From assembly GCF_019890635.1 (NCBI RefSeq), contig NZ_JAIOAB010000064.1, forward strand, positions 1-43,059: DNA of 43,059 bases, in the 5' to 3' direction. Positions 30,412 through 38,733 of the stretch are shown here, piece by piece (the stretch's first letter is position 1; every line of letters starts with the position of its first letter). Position numbers and translations under genes: made by a program. The notes beneath the pieces are model-generated. The model made no database searches and was not told the DNA's origin. It saw only the letters and a list, made by a program, of their open reading frames with translations. The DNA comes from Streptomyces sennicomposti (lineage in GTDB: Bacteria > Actinomycetota > Actinomycetes > Streptomycetales > Streptomycetaceae).

Positions 30412-32235
30412 TCACTTGCCGTCCCGCGCGCCCGGCCGGTCCTCGCGGTGCCGGCCGCCGGGCAGGAACTCCTGCACCTTGGCCTTGAAGCCCTGGCGCA
30501 CCATGGCGGTGCGGTCGCTGTCGCCCTTGAGGATCGCGGTCGCGGCGGCCTCGATCTGGTCGAGGGTGGCGTGCGGCGGGATCGGCGGCACGGCCGGGTC
30601 GGTGACGAAGTCGAGCACACAGGGCCGGTCGCTCGCGAGAGCCGCCTCCCAGGCGCTCTGCACCTCGTCGGGCTTCTCGACCCGGATGCCGTTGAGGCCG
30701 AGGGAGCGGGCGAAGTCGGCGTAGGCGACGTCGGGGATGGACTGGGACTCCTCGAACTGCGGGGCGCCGGCCATGGCGCGCATCTCCCAGGTGACCTGGT
30801 TGAGGTCCTGGTTGTTGAGGACGGCCACGATCAGGCGCGGGTCCTGCCACTCCCGCCAGTACTTGTGGATGGTGATCAGCTCGGCCATGCCGTTCATCTG
30901 CATGGCGCCGTCGCCGACCAGCGCGATCGCCGGGCGGTCGCCGTGCGCGAACTTCGCGCCGATGACGTACGGGACGCCGGGTCCCATGGTGGCGAGGGTG
31001 CCGGACAGGGAGCCGCGCATCGCGCCGCGCAGCTTGAGGTGGCGGGCGTACCAGTTGGCGGCGGAGCCGGAGTCGGCGGCGAGGATGACGTTCTCGGGCA
31101 GCAGGTCGTTGAGGGCGTGGGCGACGTACTCGGGGTTGATGGGGTCGGCGTCGACGGCGGCGCGCCGCTGCATCACCTCCCACCAGCGGGCCACGTCCTT
31201 CTCGACCTTCTTGCGCCAGCTCTTGTTCTTGTGCGCCTTCAGCAGGGGCAGCAGCCGGGTCAGGGTCTCGCGGGCGTCGCCGACGAGGTTGACCTCGAAC
31301 GGGTAGCGCAGGCCGACCATGTGCGGGTCGATGTCGATCTGCACGGCGCGGGCCTGCCCGAACTCCGGCAGGAACTGGGTGTAGGGGAAGGACGATCCGA
31401 TGACGAGGAGGGTGTCGCACTCCATCATCAGCTCGTACGACGGCCGGGTGCCGAGCAGGCCGATGGAGCCGGTGACGTAGGGCAGGTCGTCGTCGAGGGC
31501 GTCCTTGCCGAGCAGTGCCTTGGCGACGCCCGCGTCGAGCCGTTCGGCGACGCTCATGACCTCGGTGCGGGCCGAGCGGGCGCCCTGTCCGACGAGGATG
31601 GCGACCTTCTCGCCCGCGTTGAGGACCTCGGCGGCGCGCGCGAGGTCGTCGTCGCCGGGGACGGGCGCGTAGTGCGGCATGCCCAGGCTGGAGGGGACCA
31701 TCTTGAAGGCGTGCTCGGGCGGTGAGTAGTCGAGTTCCTGCACGTCGGCGGGGATGATGACGGCGCACACCGAGCGGCGGGCCATGGCGGTGCGCATCGC
31801 CCGGTCCAGCACGTTGGGCAGTTGCTCGGGGACGGTGACCATCTCGCAGAAGTCGGAGGCCACGTCCTTGTAGAGGCTGAGCAGGTCGACTTCCTGCTGG
31901 TAGGAGCCGCCCATGGCGCTGCGGTTGGTCTGGCCGACGATCGCGACGACGGGGACGTGGTCGAGCTTGGCGTCGTACAGGCCGTTGAGGAGGTGGATGG
32001 CGCCGGGTCCGGAGGTGGCGGCGCACACGCCGACCTTGCCGGAGAACTTGGCGTAGCCGACGGCCTCGAAGGCGGCCATCTCCTCGTGCCGGGCCTGGAT
32101 GAACCGGGGGTTGTCGTCGGCGCGGCCCCAGGCGGCGAGCAGCCCGTTGATGCCGTCGCCGGGGTAGGCGAAGACGTACTCCACCTCCCAGTCGCGCAGG
32201 CGCTCGAGGACGTGGTCGGAGACCTTCATCGACAT
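30412..32235 (-). CDS. TPP-dependent enzyme, pyruvate oxidase (PoxB)-like
   Basis: 607 residues with the three-domain layout of the pyruvate oxidase/acetolactate synthase family: N-terminal Pyr domain with the TPP-activating Glu in ARHEEMAAFEA (about 50), a central FAD-site-like domain, and the PP domain with VGDGAMQMNGMAELIT (about 436-452) and NNQDLNQVTWEMR that bind Mg-TPP. PoxB-type enzymes convert pyruvate to acetate and CO2 with FAD. It lacks a recognisable lipid-binding amphipathic C-terminus like E. coli PoxB; the tail is basic and hydrophilic. Upstream and 41 bp away is the D-lactate-dehydrogenase-type gene, a source of pyruvate. Start ATG 32235 (ATG 32229 alternative). Confidence 0.87.
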   Translation of the reverse strand: MSMKVSDHVLERLRDWEVEYVFAYPGDGINGLLAAWGRADDNPRFIQARHEEMAAFEAVGYAKFSGKVGVCAATSGPGAIHLLNGLYDAKLDHVPVVAIVGQTNRSAMGGSYQQEVDLLSLYKDVASDFCEMVTVPEQLPNVLDRAMRTAMARRSVCAVIIPADVQELDYSPPEHAFKMVPSSLGMPHYAPVPGDDDLARAAEVLNAGEKVAILVGQGARSARTEVMSVAERLDAGVAKALLGKDALDDDLPYVTGSIGLLGTRPSYELMMECDTLLVIGSSFPYTQFLPEFGQARAVQIDIDPHMVGLRYPFEVNLVGDARETLTRLLPLLKAHKNKSWRKKVEKDVARWWEVMQRRAAVDADPINPEYVAHALNDLLPENVILAADSGSAANWYARHLKLRGAMRGSLSGTLATMGPGVPYVIGAKFAHGDRPAIALVGDGAMQMNGMAELITIHKYWREWQDPRLIVAVLNNQDLNQVTWEMRAMAGAPQFEESQSIPDVAYADFARSLGLNGIRVEKPDEVQSAWEAALASDRPCVLDFVTDPAVPPIPPHATLDQIEAAATAILKGDSDRTAMVRQGFKAKVQEFLPGGRHREDRPGARDGK

Positions 32236-32276
32236 GTTCGACGACCTTTCGGGAGGGTGCTTCTCGTCGTGCGCGG

Positions 32277-35200
32277 TCAGGGTCGGCGCGGCCTCTTCAG
32301 GGCCGCGCGGCCGGCGGCGGTCGCGGCCGTCGCGGTGAGGCCGGCGGCGGCCACGGCGGCCGCGGTGGCCGCCCACCGGGCCGTGCGGGAGGGGCGGGCG
32401 GGCCGCTCGGCCAGGCGTTCGGGCTGCTCACTGGGCAGGTTCCCGTCGAGGCCGAGGGCAAGCACCTCGGCCAGGTGCAGGGCCCGGCGGCCGGTGCCGC
32501 CCTGTTCGATCTGGGTACGGCAGCTGAAGCCGTCGGCGAGGACGAGGGCGTCGGGGGCGGCGGCGCGGACGGCGGGCAGGACGCCCTGTTCGGCGACGGC
32601 CATGGACACCTCGTGGTGACCGCGTTCGAAGCCGAAGTTGCCGGCCAGGCCGCAGCAGCCCTCGTCCAGGACGTCGGCGTCGAGGTGGGCGCGGCGCATG
32701 AGTTCGCGGTCGGCGTCGAACTTCATGATCGCGTGCTGGTGGCAGTGGGTCTGCACGGTCGCCTGCCGGGTGACCGCCGGCGGCCGCCAGCCGTCGGGCG
32801 CGTGGTGCACCAACTGCTCGGCGAACGTGCGCACTTGTCCGGCCAGCCGCTGCACGTCCTGGTCGGCGGGCATGAGTTCGCCGGCGTCGGACCGGAACAC
32901 GGCGGTGCAGGAGGGCTCCAGGCCGATGACCGGGGTGCCCGCCTCCAGGTAGGGCCGCAGCACGTCGAGGGTGCGCCGCAGCGCCTTCTTCGCGGTGTCG
33001 AGCTGCCCGGTGGAGATCCAGGTCAGCCCGCAGCAGACGGGCTCGGTGGGTACGGCGACCCGGAAGCCGGCGTCCTCCAGGACCCGTACGGCCGACTTCG
33101 CGATGGACGGGTGGAAGTAGGTGCTGAACGTGTCGGGCCACAGCACGACGGTGCGCGGATCGGCCGGATCGGGCCCGCCGGATCCACCGTCGCTCCGCGC
33201 CCGCCACCACTGGAGGAAGGACTCCTCGGCGAAGACCGGTGCTTCCCGCTCCCCCGCCACGCCCGCGAGCAGCTTGCCCGCGCGGCCCAGCAGCGGCGCC
33301 CGCAGCAGGGCGTTGACCGGTCCGGGCGCGAGCCGGGACAGGCGGGCCCACAGCGGGAGCCAGCCCAGCGAGTAGTGGGCGGCGGGGCGCAGCCGGCCCT
33401 CGTAGTGGTGGGAGAGGAACTCGGCCTTGTAGGTGGCCATGTCGACGCCCACCGGGCAGTCCGACTTGCAGCCCTTGCAGGCCAGGCAGAGATCGAGGGC
33501 GTCCTTGACCTCGGTGGAGCGCCAGCCGTCGGTGATCGTGGAGTCCGCGTGCCCGTCGAGCATCTCGAACAGCAGCCTGGCCCGGCCGCGGGTGGAGTGC
33601 TCCTCCTCCTTGGTGGCCCGGTAGGAGGGGCACATCACGCCGCCCTCGTGGCTGCGGCAGTTGCCGATGCCGACGCAGCGCATCACCGCGCGGGTGAAGG
33701 AGTGGTCGTCCTGCGGATACCCGAACTGCGTCTCCAGGGGCGTGGGACGCCAGTCGGCGCCGAGGCGGAGCTGACCGTCCAGGGGGTCGGGGTCGACGAC
33801 CTTGCCGGGGTTCATCCGGTCGTCCGGGTCGAACAGCCGCTTCAGTTCCCCGAACGCGGTCACCAGCCGCGGCCCGAACATGCGGACCAGCAGCTCGCCC
33901 CGGGACTGGCCGTCGCCGTGCTCGCCGGACAGGGAGCCGCCGTAGGAGGCGACGAGGTCGGCGGCGCGTTCCATGAAGCGCCGGAAACGGGCGACTCCTT
34001 CGGCCGTCCTGAGCTGGAACGGGATCCGGGTGTGGACGCAGCCCTGCCCGAAGTGCCCGTACAGGGACGGGTGGTCGTAGTCGAACTCCTCGAACAGGTT
34101 CTTCAGGTCGCGCAGATAGTCGCCGAGGCGTTCGGGCGGGACGGCGGAGTCCTCCCAGCCCTCCCAGGTCTCCCGGTCGTCCGGCGGGCGCGCGGTGACG
34201 CCGAGTCCGGCCTCGCGGGCCTTGAGCATCCGCTGCTCGCGCTCGGGGTCGTCGGAGAAGGCGACGTCGGGGTCCTTCTCCTCGCGGCCGATCGCGTGCA
34301 GCAGGGCGTGCGCCTGCCCGTCCACGTCCTCCTGGCTGTCGCCGCTGTACTGCACCATCAGCCAGCTGTCGCCCTCGGGCAGCACGGCGAGGGACTCCAG
34401 ATAGGCGCCCTCCTCGCGCATCAGCTGCGCCATCCGCCCGTCCAGCGCCTCCAGTTGACTGGGGTTGCAGTGCTCCAGCAGCCGGGGCACGTCGTCGGCG
34501 GCGGCGCAGATGTCGGGGTAGCCGAGGACCAGGATCGACTGGTGTTCCGGCACCGGCACCAGGTCGAGTTCGGCGCGCAGCACGGTCACCAGGGTGCCCT
34601 CGCTGCCGACCAGGGCGCGGGCCACGTCGAAGCCGTTCTCGGGGAGCAGCGAGTCGAGGTTGTAGCCGGAGACGCGGCGCGGGATCTTCGGGTAGCCGCG
34701 GCGGATGTCGGCGAGGTACTCGGTGGCGATGCGCTCCAGGCCCGCGTAGATCTCGGCCTTGCGGCCGCCCTCGGCGGCGATCCGCGCCCGCTCGGCCTCG
34801 GAGGTGGGGCCGACCCACATGCGCAGCCCGTCGTAGGTGAGGATCTCCAGGCGGCGCACGTTGTCGACGGTCTTGCCGTAGGCCTGCGCGGAGGCGCCGC
34901 AGGAGTTGTTGCCGATCATCCCGCCGAGCGCGCAGTGGCTGTGGGTGGAGGGCTTGGGCCCGAACTGGAGGCGGTGGTCCGACAGGCGCTTGTTCAGCTG
35001 GTCCAGGACGATGCCGGGTTCGACCACGCAGGTGCGGGCGTCGGGGTCCACGGCGACCAGGGCGTCGCAGTACTTGGTCCAGTCGATCACCACGGCGGTG
35101 TTGGTGCACTGGCCGGCGAGGCTGGTGCCGCCGCCGCGCGAGAGGACCGGCGCGCCGAACCGCGCGCACACCCGGACGGCCTGCGCGCCCGCCTCCACGC

Positions 35201-35372
35201 TGCGCGGGACGACCACGCCGAGGGGCGGCTGACGGTAGTTGGAGCCGTCCGTGACGTAGGCGCCTCTGCTCCCGGCGTCGAACCGGACCTCGGCGTCCAC
35301 GCTGTCGCGCAGCGCCGCCTCCAGAGCGGCCGTGTCCACCGCGGGGGCGTCGACGGGACGGGTGCGACTCAT
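32277..35372 (-). CDS. FAD/Fe-S D-lactate dehydrogenase-type oxidase (fused)
   Basis: 1031 residues. N-terminal FAD_binding_4 and FAD-oxidase C domains (about 1-530; SRGGGTSLAGQCTN, NNSCGA, SGEHGDGQSRGE), a ferredoxin-like part with CVGIGNCRSHEGGVMC (about 565-580) and CLACKGCKSDCP (about 627), then two CCG modules (EPVCCGLTW near 780 and EGCCGLAGNFGFERG near 905). Homologues oxidise D-lactate or D-2-hydroxyacids to the ketoacid and pass electrons to a quinone. After the last CCG module the protein gains a ~50-residue tail with an Ala-rich hydrophobic stretch (about 994-1020) ending in KRPRRP, a possible membrane anchor. First gene of the minus-strand run; ATG 35372. Confidence 0.9.
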   Translation of the reverse strand: MSRTRPVDAPAVDTAALEAALRDSVDAEVRFDAGSRGAYVTDGSNYRQPPLGVVVPRSVEAGAQAVRVCARFGAPVLSRGGGTSLAGQCTNTAVVIDWTKYCDALVAVDPDARTCVVEPGIVLDQLNKRLSDHRLQFGPKPSTHSHCALGGMIGNNSCGASAQAYGKTVDNVRRLEILTYDGLRMWVGPTSEAERARIAAEGGRKAEIYAGLERIATEYLADIRRGYPKIPRRVSGYNLDSLLPENGFDVARALVGSEGTLVTVLRAELDLVPVPEHQSILVLGYPDICAAADDVPRLLEHCNPSQLEALDGRMAQLMREEGAYLESLAVLPEGDSWLMVQYSGDSQEDVDGQAHALLHAIGREEKDPDVAFSDDPEREQRMLKAREAGLGVTARPPDDRETWEGWEDSAVPPERLGDYLRDLKNLFEEFDYDHPSLYGHFGQGCVHTRIPFQLRTAEGVARFRRFMERAADLVASYGGSLSGEHGDGQSRGELLVRMFGPRLVTAFGELKRLFDPDDRMNPGKVVDPDPLDGQLRLGADWRPTPLETQFGYPQDDHSFTRAVMRCVGIGNCRSHEGGVMCPSYRATKEEEHSTRGRARLLFEMLDGHADSTITDGWRSTEVKDALDLCLACKGCKSDCPVGVDMATYKAEFLSHHYEGRLRPAAHYSLGWLPLWARLSRLAPGPVNALLRAPLLGRAGKLLAGVAGEREAPVFAEESFLQWWRARSDGGSGGPDPADPRTVVLWPDTFSTYFHPSIAKSAVRVLEDAGFRVAVPTEPVCCGLTWISTGQLDTAKKALRRTLDVLRPYLEAGTPVIGLEPSCTAVFRSDAGELMPADQDVQRLAGQVRTFAEQLVHHAPDGWRPPAVTRQATVQTHCHQHAIMKFDADRELMRRAHLDADVLDEGCCGLAGNFGFERGHHEVSMAVAEQGVLPAVRAAAPDALVLADGFSCRTQIEQGGTGRRALHLAEVLALGLDGNLPSEQPERLAERPARPSRTARWAATAAAVAAAGLTATAATAAGRAALKRPRRP

Positions 35373-35407
35373 CAGGGGCGACCGCCTTCCAGGACCGTGC
35401 CGGGCGT

Positions 35408-35500
35408 GGACCGTACGGTCCGGCCCGCGCCGGCCGTACGGGGGCGGCGGGCCGGACCGCCACCGCAGAGCCGGGTACCCGCCCTTGCAGTGTGCAAGGG
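35408..35500 (-). promoter_or_regulatory. Two palindromes upstream of the D-lactate dehydrogenase gene
   Basis: GGACCGTACGGTCC (35408-35421) is a perfect 14-bp palindrome 35 bp upstream of the ATG. CCCTTGCA-GTG-TGCAAGGG (35482-35500) is a perfect 8-3-8 inverted repeat 110 bp upstream; on the minus strand its TTGCAC can serve as a -35. The regulator is unknown and none is adjacent. The rest of the 559-bp gap up to 35931 is GC-rich with no supported gene. Confidence 0.6.
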
Positions 35501-35931
35501 TGCGATGTGCGGCGCGCGCCGGACGCGGGCCCCGATCGGGTGCGGTGGATGTCTCGGGGTGGTGGGTCGGTGCGCCGGGGCGGTGGTGCGGGAGCGGGGC
35601 GGTGCCGCCGATGCGCCCGGCGGCGGGTGGGGCGCGGTGCCGGGGCGCGGGCGGGCGGTACGCCGGGCGCACGCGGGGGCGGTCGCTCCCGGGTGCGAGG
35701 CCGGCGGCGGCCCGGCCGCCTCCCGGCGCAGGGCGCGCCACGGCCGCGGGGCGGACCGTGCGCCCGGCCGGGGACCGGTGCGCGGCGGCCGTGTCCCGCG
35801 CGGCGCGGTTTCCCTGTGCCGGAGACGGGCCGCGCGGCGGCCCGGGCCCCGTTCGGGACCCGGCCCGAGCAGCGTGGTCCGCTCTGATCCGGGCGGGCGC
35901 GTTGGCCCGGTCGGGTGACGGCGGGGTCCGG

Positions 35932-36612
35932 TCAGGACGCGGCGGCCGACGTCGTGTGCAGGCGGGTCATGTCGACCACGTGGTCGGCGGCCCGCGTCAC
36001 CACGGGGTCGTGCGTGGCGACCACGGTCACACAGCCGTGCCGGTGGGTCGTCGTGGCGAGGAGATCCACGATGCCGGCGGCCCGCTCCCGGTCGACGGCC
36101 GCGGTGGGCTCGTCCACGAGCAGCAGTCCGGGTTCGAGCAGGAGCGCCCGGGCGAGGGCGATGCGCTGCCGCTCGCCGCCGGAGAGCTGGTCGGCGCGGT
36201 GCCGCAGCCGGTGCGCGAGGCCGACCTCGGCGAGCAGTTCCTCGGCGCGCGGGCGCATCGCGCGGGGCGGGCGTCCGGCGACGGACGCGGCGGCGAGGAG
36301 CTGTTCGAGGGCGGTGAGGCCGCTGAGCAGGTTGCCGCTCTGGAAGACGTAGCCGATGCGGGTGCGGCGCAGCCGGGCCTGCTCGGCCGGGGACAGCCGG
36401 GCGATGTCCCGCCCGTCGAGCAGCACCTGCCCCGAGTCGGGCCGCAGCAGGGCGCCGGCGACGGCGAGCAGGGTGGACTTGCCGGACCCGGAGGGGCCGA
36501 CCAGGGCGGTCAGGGCCGACGCCGCGAAGCCGGCGCTCACCCCGCGCAGGGCGGTGGTACGGGACTCGGCGCGGCCGAGGGTCACGGTCACGTCGCACAG
36601 TTCGAGGCTCAT
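35932..36612 (-). CDS. ABC transporter ATPase (MacB/LolD type)
   Basis: 226 residues with Walker A GPSGSGKST (about 38-46), Q-loop GYVFQSGNLLSGLTALE, signature LSGGERQR (about 143), Walker B LLLVDEPTAAVD and H-loop ATHDP. This short ATPase with an FtsX-type permease partner is the MacB/LolD/FtsE class, which moves lipids, peptides or drugs mechanically rather than by classic import. It follows the permease with a 4-bp overlap on the minus strand. No substrate can be assigned. Confidence 0.92.
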   Translation of the reverse strand: MSLELCDVTVTLGRAESRTTALRGVSAGFAASALTALVGPSGSGKSTLLAVAGALLRPDSGQVLLDGRDIARLSPAEQARLRRTRIGYVFQSGNLLSGLTALEQLLAAASVAGRPPRAMRPRAEELLAEVGLAHRLRHRADQLSGGERQRIALARALLLEPGLLLVDEPTAAVDRERAAGIVDLLATTTHRHGCVTVVATHDPVVTRAADHVVDMTRLHTTSAAAS

Positions 36613-37727
36613 CGGCCGGCTCCCAGCATGGTCATCGGGTCGACGGTGGTCACCTTGCGCAGGATGACGGCGGTTCCGGCCAGGCCCACGAGCACGACGG
36701 TGCCCATGGTGGCGGCGAGCGCGGCGCCGGGCAGGCTGAACGGCACCTCAGAGCCCACCAGCAGGCCCAGTCCGGCGGCGAGGGCCGCACCGAGGGCCGT
36801 GCCGCCGCCCACGACGACCGCCGCCTGCCCGAGGGTGTGGCCCACGAGGCGGCGCCGGGACGCGCCGAGGGCCCGCAGCAGGGCGAGTTCGGGCTGCCGC
36901 TGCACGGTCCACACGGCGAAGAAGGCGCCGACGACGAGGGGTGCGATGGCGTACAGGAACGCCTGGATGGAGGTCATGGTCACGCGTTCGCCGGTGTAGC
37001 CGGGCGCGGCGGCGTAGGCGGCCTCGACGGTCCGGGTGCCGGTGCCGAGCGCCCGGTCGGCGGCGGCGAGGTCCGCTCCCGGTGCGGCTTGCAGGGCGAC
37101 GGCGCTGTACTGCCGGGGCGGTGGCGCGGTGGTGGCGGCGACGCCGGGGGTGGCGAAGCGGATGCGCTGCCAGGCGGTGACGGGCAGGTAGGCGACGGCG
37201 ACGTGGCCGTAGGAGGAGCGGCCGGTGGCGCCGCGGACCGTGAGGGTGATGCCGAGGCGGTCGACGGCGAGGGTGTCCCCGATCCGTACGCCGTCCTTGA
37301 CGAGCTGCTGCGAGACGACGATGCCGTACGGCTCGGCGGCCGACAGGGCGCGGCCGGAGGTGGAGCCGGGGTCGAGGAAGGAGCGCGGCTCGATGCCGAA
37401 CGCGGCGAAGTCCACCTCCACCTTGCGGTTCGTGGTGCCGCGGGCGATGGACACGCCGAGGGGCGTCGCCCGGACGCCCTCGCGGGCGCGCCAGCCGTCC
37501 AGGGCGCGGCCGTCGACCAGGCTGCGCGCGAACTGGTCGGAGTCGGCGCCGCGGGCGAAGGCGAGATGGGTGGCGGGGAGCCGGCGCAGCGCGGAGATGG
37601 TGTCGTCGCCGAGTCCGGTGGTGAAACCGCTGACGATGCCGACGAGCGCGGCGACGAGGACCACGACGCCGCCCATGAGGAGAAAACGGCCGCGGGCCGC
37701 TTTCAGTTCGAGCAGGGCCAAGTACAC
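36609..37727 (-). CDS. ABC transporter permease (FtsX/MacB-like)
   Basis: 372 residues from GTG 37727 (GGAAGG upstream). One transmembrane helix near the N-terminus (FLLMGGVVVLVAALVGIVSGF, about 15-35), a large extracytoplasmic domain (about 36-240) and three C-terminal helices (about 250-360) give the 1+3 topology of FtsX-like permeases. Partner is the ATPase gene overlapping its stop by 4 bp. The GTG start is preferred over the upstream in-frame ATG at 37799, which reads through the operator-like repeats. Confidence 0.88.
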   Translation of the reverse strand: MYLALLELKAARGRFLLMGGVVVLVAALVGIVSGFTTGLGDDTISALRRLPATHLAFARGADSDQFARSLVDGRALDGWRAREGVRATPLGVSIARGTTNRKVEVDFAAFGIEPRSFLDPGSTSGRALSAAEPYGIVVSQQLVKDGVRIGDTLAVDRLGITLTVRGATGRSSYGHVAVAYLPVTAWQRIRFATPGVAATTAPPPRQYSAVALQAAPGADLAAADRALGTGTRTVEAAYAAAPGYTGERVTMTSIQAFLYAIAPLVVGAFFAVWTVQRQPELALLRALGASRRRLVGHTLGQAAVVVGGGTALGAALAAGLGLLVGSEVPFSLPGAALAATMGTVVLVGLAGTAVILRKVTTVDPMTMLGAGR

Positions 37728-37751
37728 GGGGGGCCTTCCAGCGAGAGTTTT

Positions 37752-37797
37752 GGGGACACTGTGTCGCCAAGATAGAAGATGGGGACACGGCGTCGCC
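37752..37797. promoter_or_regulatory. Two TetR-type operators between ABC transporter and TetR gene
   Basis: GGGGACACTGTGTCGCC (37752-37768) and GGGGACACGGCGTCGCC (37781-37797) are near-perfect dyads, 29 bp apart start to start, both flanked by TGG..CAAG. Between them a TATCTT (minus) and a TAGAAG (plus; with TTGGGG 17 bp upstream) could be -10 elements. They lie 25 and 54 bp upstream of the permease GTG. They are probably bound by the divergent TetR protein. Confidence 0.65.
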
Positions 37798-37960
37798 AAG
37801 TGGGGGTGCTCCGCGCTTCCGAGCGGGGGTGCCTCGGGGTTCCGGGCGGGGCGCGCCCGGGCCCGCGGGCGGGGCGCTCCTGGGGCCTGCAGGCGGGGCG
37901 CCCCGGGGCCTGCGGGCGGCCGTGCTCCGTCGTGGCGCGCGGGCTTCTACACTGGCGGGC

Positions 37961-38569
37961 GTGCCCAAGATCCGTGCCGCCTCCGTCGCCGACCACCGCG
38001 CCCAGCAGCGTGCGGCGCTCGTCGCGGCGGCGGGCGAACTGCTGCTGGAGGGCGACGCCTCGGCCGTCACCTTCGCGGCGGTGGCCGCCCGTACGGGGCT
38101 GGCGCGCAACAGCGTGTACAAGTACTTCGCCGACCGGCGCGAGCTGCTGGCGGAGGTGGTGCGGGCGGCGACGCCGCGCTGGACGGCCCGTATCCGCGCC
38201 GAGATGGCCGGCGCCCACACGCCCGAGGAGCGGGTGGCGGCCTATGTGCGCGCGCAGCTGACCCTGGTCCGCGACGGCGAGCACCGGATCGCCCAGGCGC
38301 TGGCCGGGGACCGGGACGCGGCGGTGCTGCGGGAGGGCGCGGCCGAGGCGCACGCGGAGATCCTGGAGCCCCTGATCGCGGCGCTGGCCGAACTCGGCGA
38401 CGACGCGCCGCACCGCACGGCCCGGCTGCTCCAGGGTTTCGTCAACGCGGCGACCACGGCCGTGGAGTCCGGCGACGACTTCACGGCGGTGACACGGCAG
38501 GCGGTCCGGCTGGCTACGGCGGCGGTGTCGGCTCTCGGCGCCGGGCCGGCCGCGCCGGGCACGGGCTGA
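37961..38569 (+). CDS. TetR family regulator of the adjacent ABC transporter
   Basis: 202 residues from GTG 37961; helix-turn-helix at about 30-60 (VTFAAVAARTGLARNSVYKYFADRRELL). A -10-like TACACT (37948-37953) ends 7 nt before the GTG and there is no ribosome site, so the mRNA looks leaderless. It is divergent from the FtsX/MacB-type transporter and very likely represses it through the two GGGGACAC-type operators. The inducer may be the exported compound. Confidence 0.9.
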   Translation: MPKIRAASVADHRAQQRAALVAAAGELLLEGDASAVTFAAVAARTGLARNSVYKYFADRRELLAEVVRAATPRWTARIRAEMAGAHTPEERVAAYVRAQLTLVRDGEHRIAQALAGDRDAAVLREGAAEAHAEILEPLIAALAELGDDAPHRTARLLQGFVNAATTAVESGDDFTAVTRQAVRLATAAVSALGAGPAAPGTG

Positions 38570-38574
38570 GCGGC

Positions 38575-38675
38575 GGGGCGGTCAGGGCCGGTCGGGGCGG
38601 TCAGGGCCAGTCGGGGCGCCGGGGGCGGGGGCCGGGGGCGGGAGTGGCCGGGGGCAGGAGTGGCCGGGGGTGGCT
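38575..38675. repeat. G-rich tandem repeats after the TetR gene
   Basis: A 19-bp unit starting GGGGCGGTCAGGGCC is duplicated at 38575-38593 and 38594-38612 with one mismatch. A 16-bp unit GGCCGGGGGCGGGAGT repeats at 38630-38645 and 38646-38661, with a partial third copy. The units are not gene-coding and lie between the TetR gene and the convergent CtaG gene. Confidence 0.75.
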
Positions 38676-38733
38676 CGGCAAGGGTGTTCGAGAGGCGTCG
38701 GGCCGACGGAGGACCCGGCCCGAACGGTCCGCG

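Noticed and set aside
28565..32026. 1153-codon minus-strand frame that would fuse the GH15 gene to an N-terminal part
   Set aside because: The part before 30322 is a shifted frame of the TPP-enzyme gene; both genes have normal family lengths on their own.
35492..35887. 131-codon frame in the spacer upstream of the D-lactate gene
   Set aside because: Arg/Gly-rich composition without motifs and with start inside the palindrome; typical shadow frame in GC-rich spacer.
32475..35918. 1147-codon plus-strand frame antisense to the D-lactate dehydrogenase gene
   Set aside because: Third-position GC of the real gene keeps the opposite frame stop-free; the translation shows no domain and is dominated by Gly/Val/Ala/Gln repeats.
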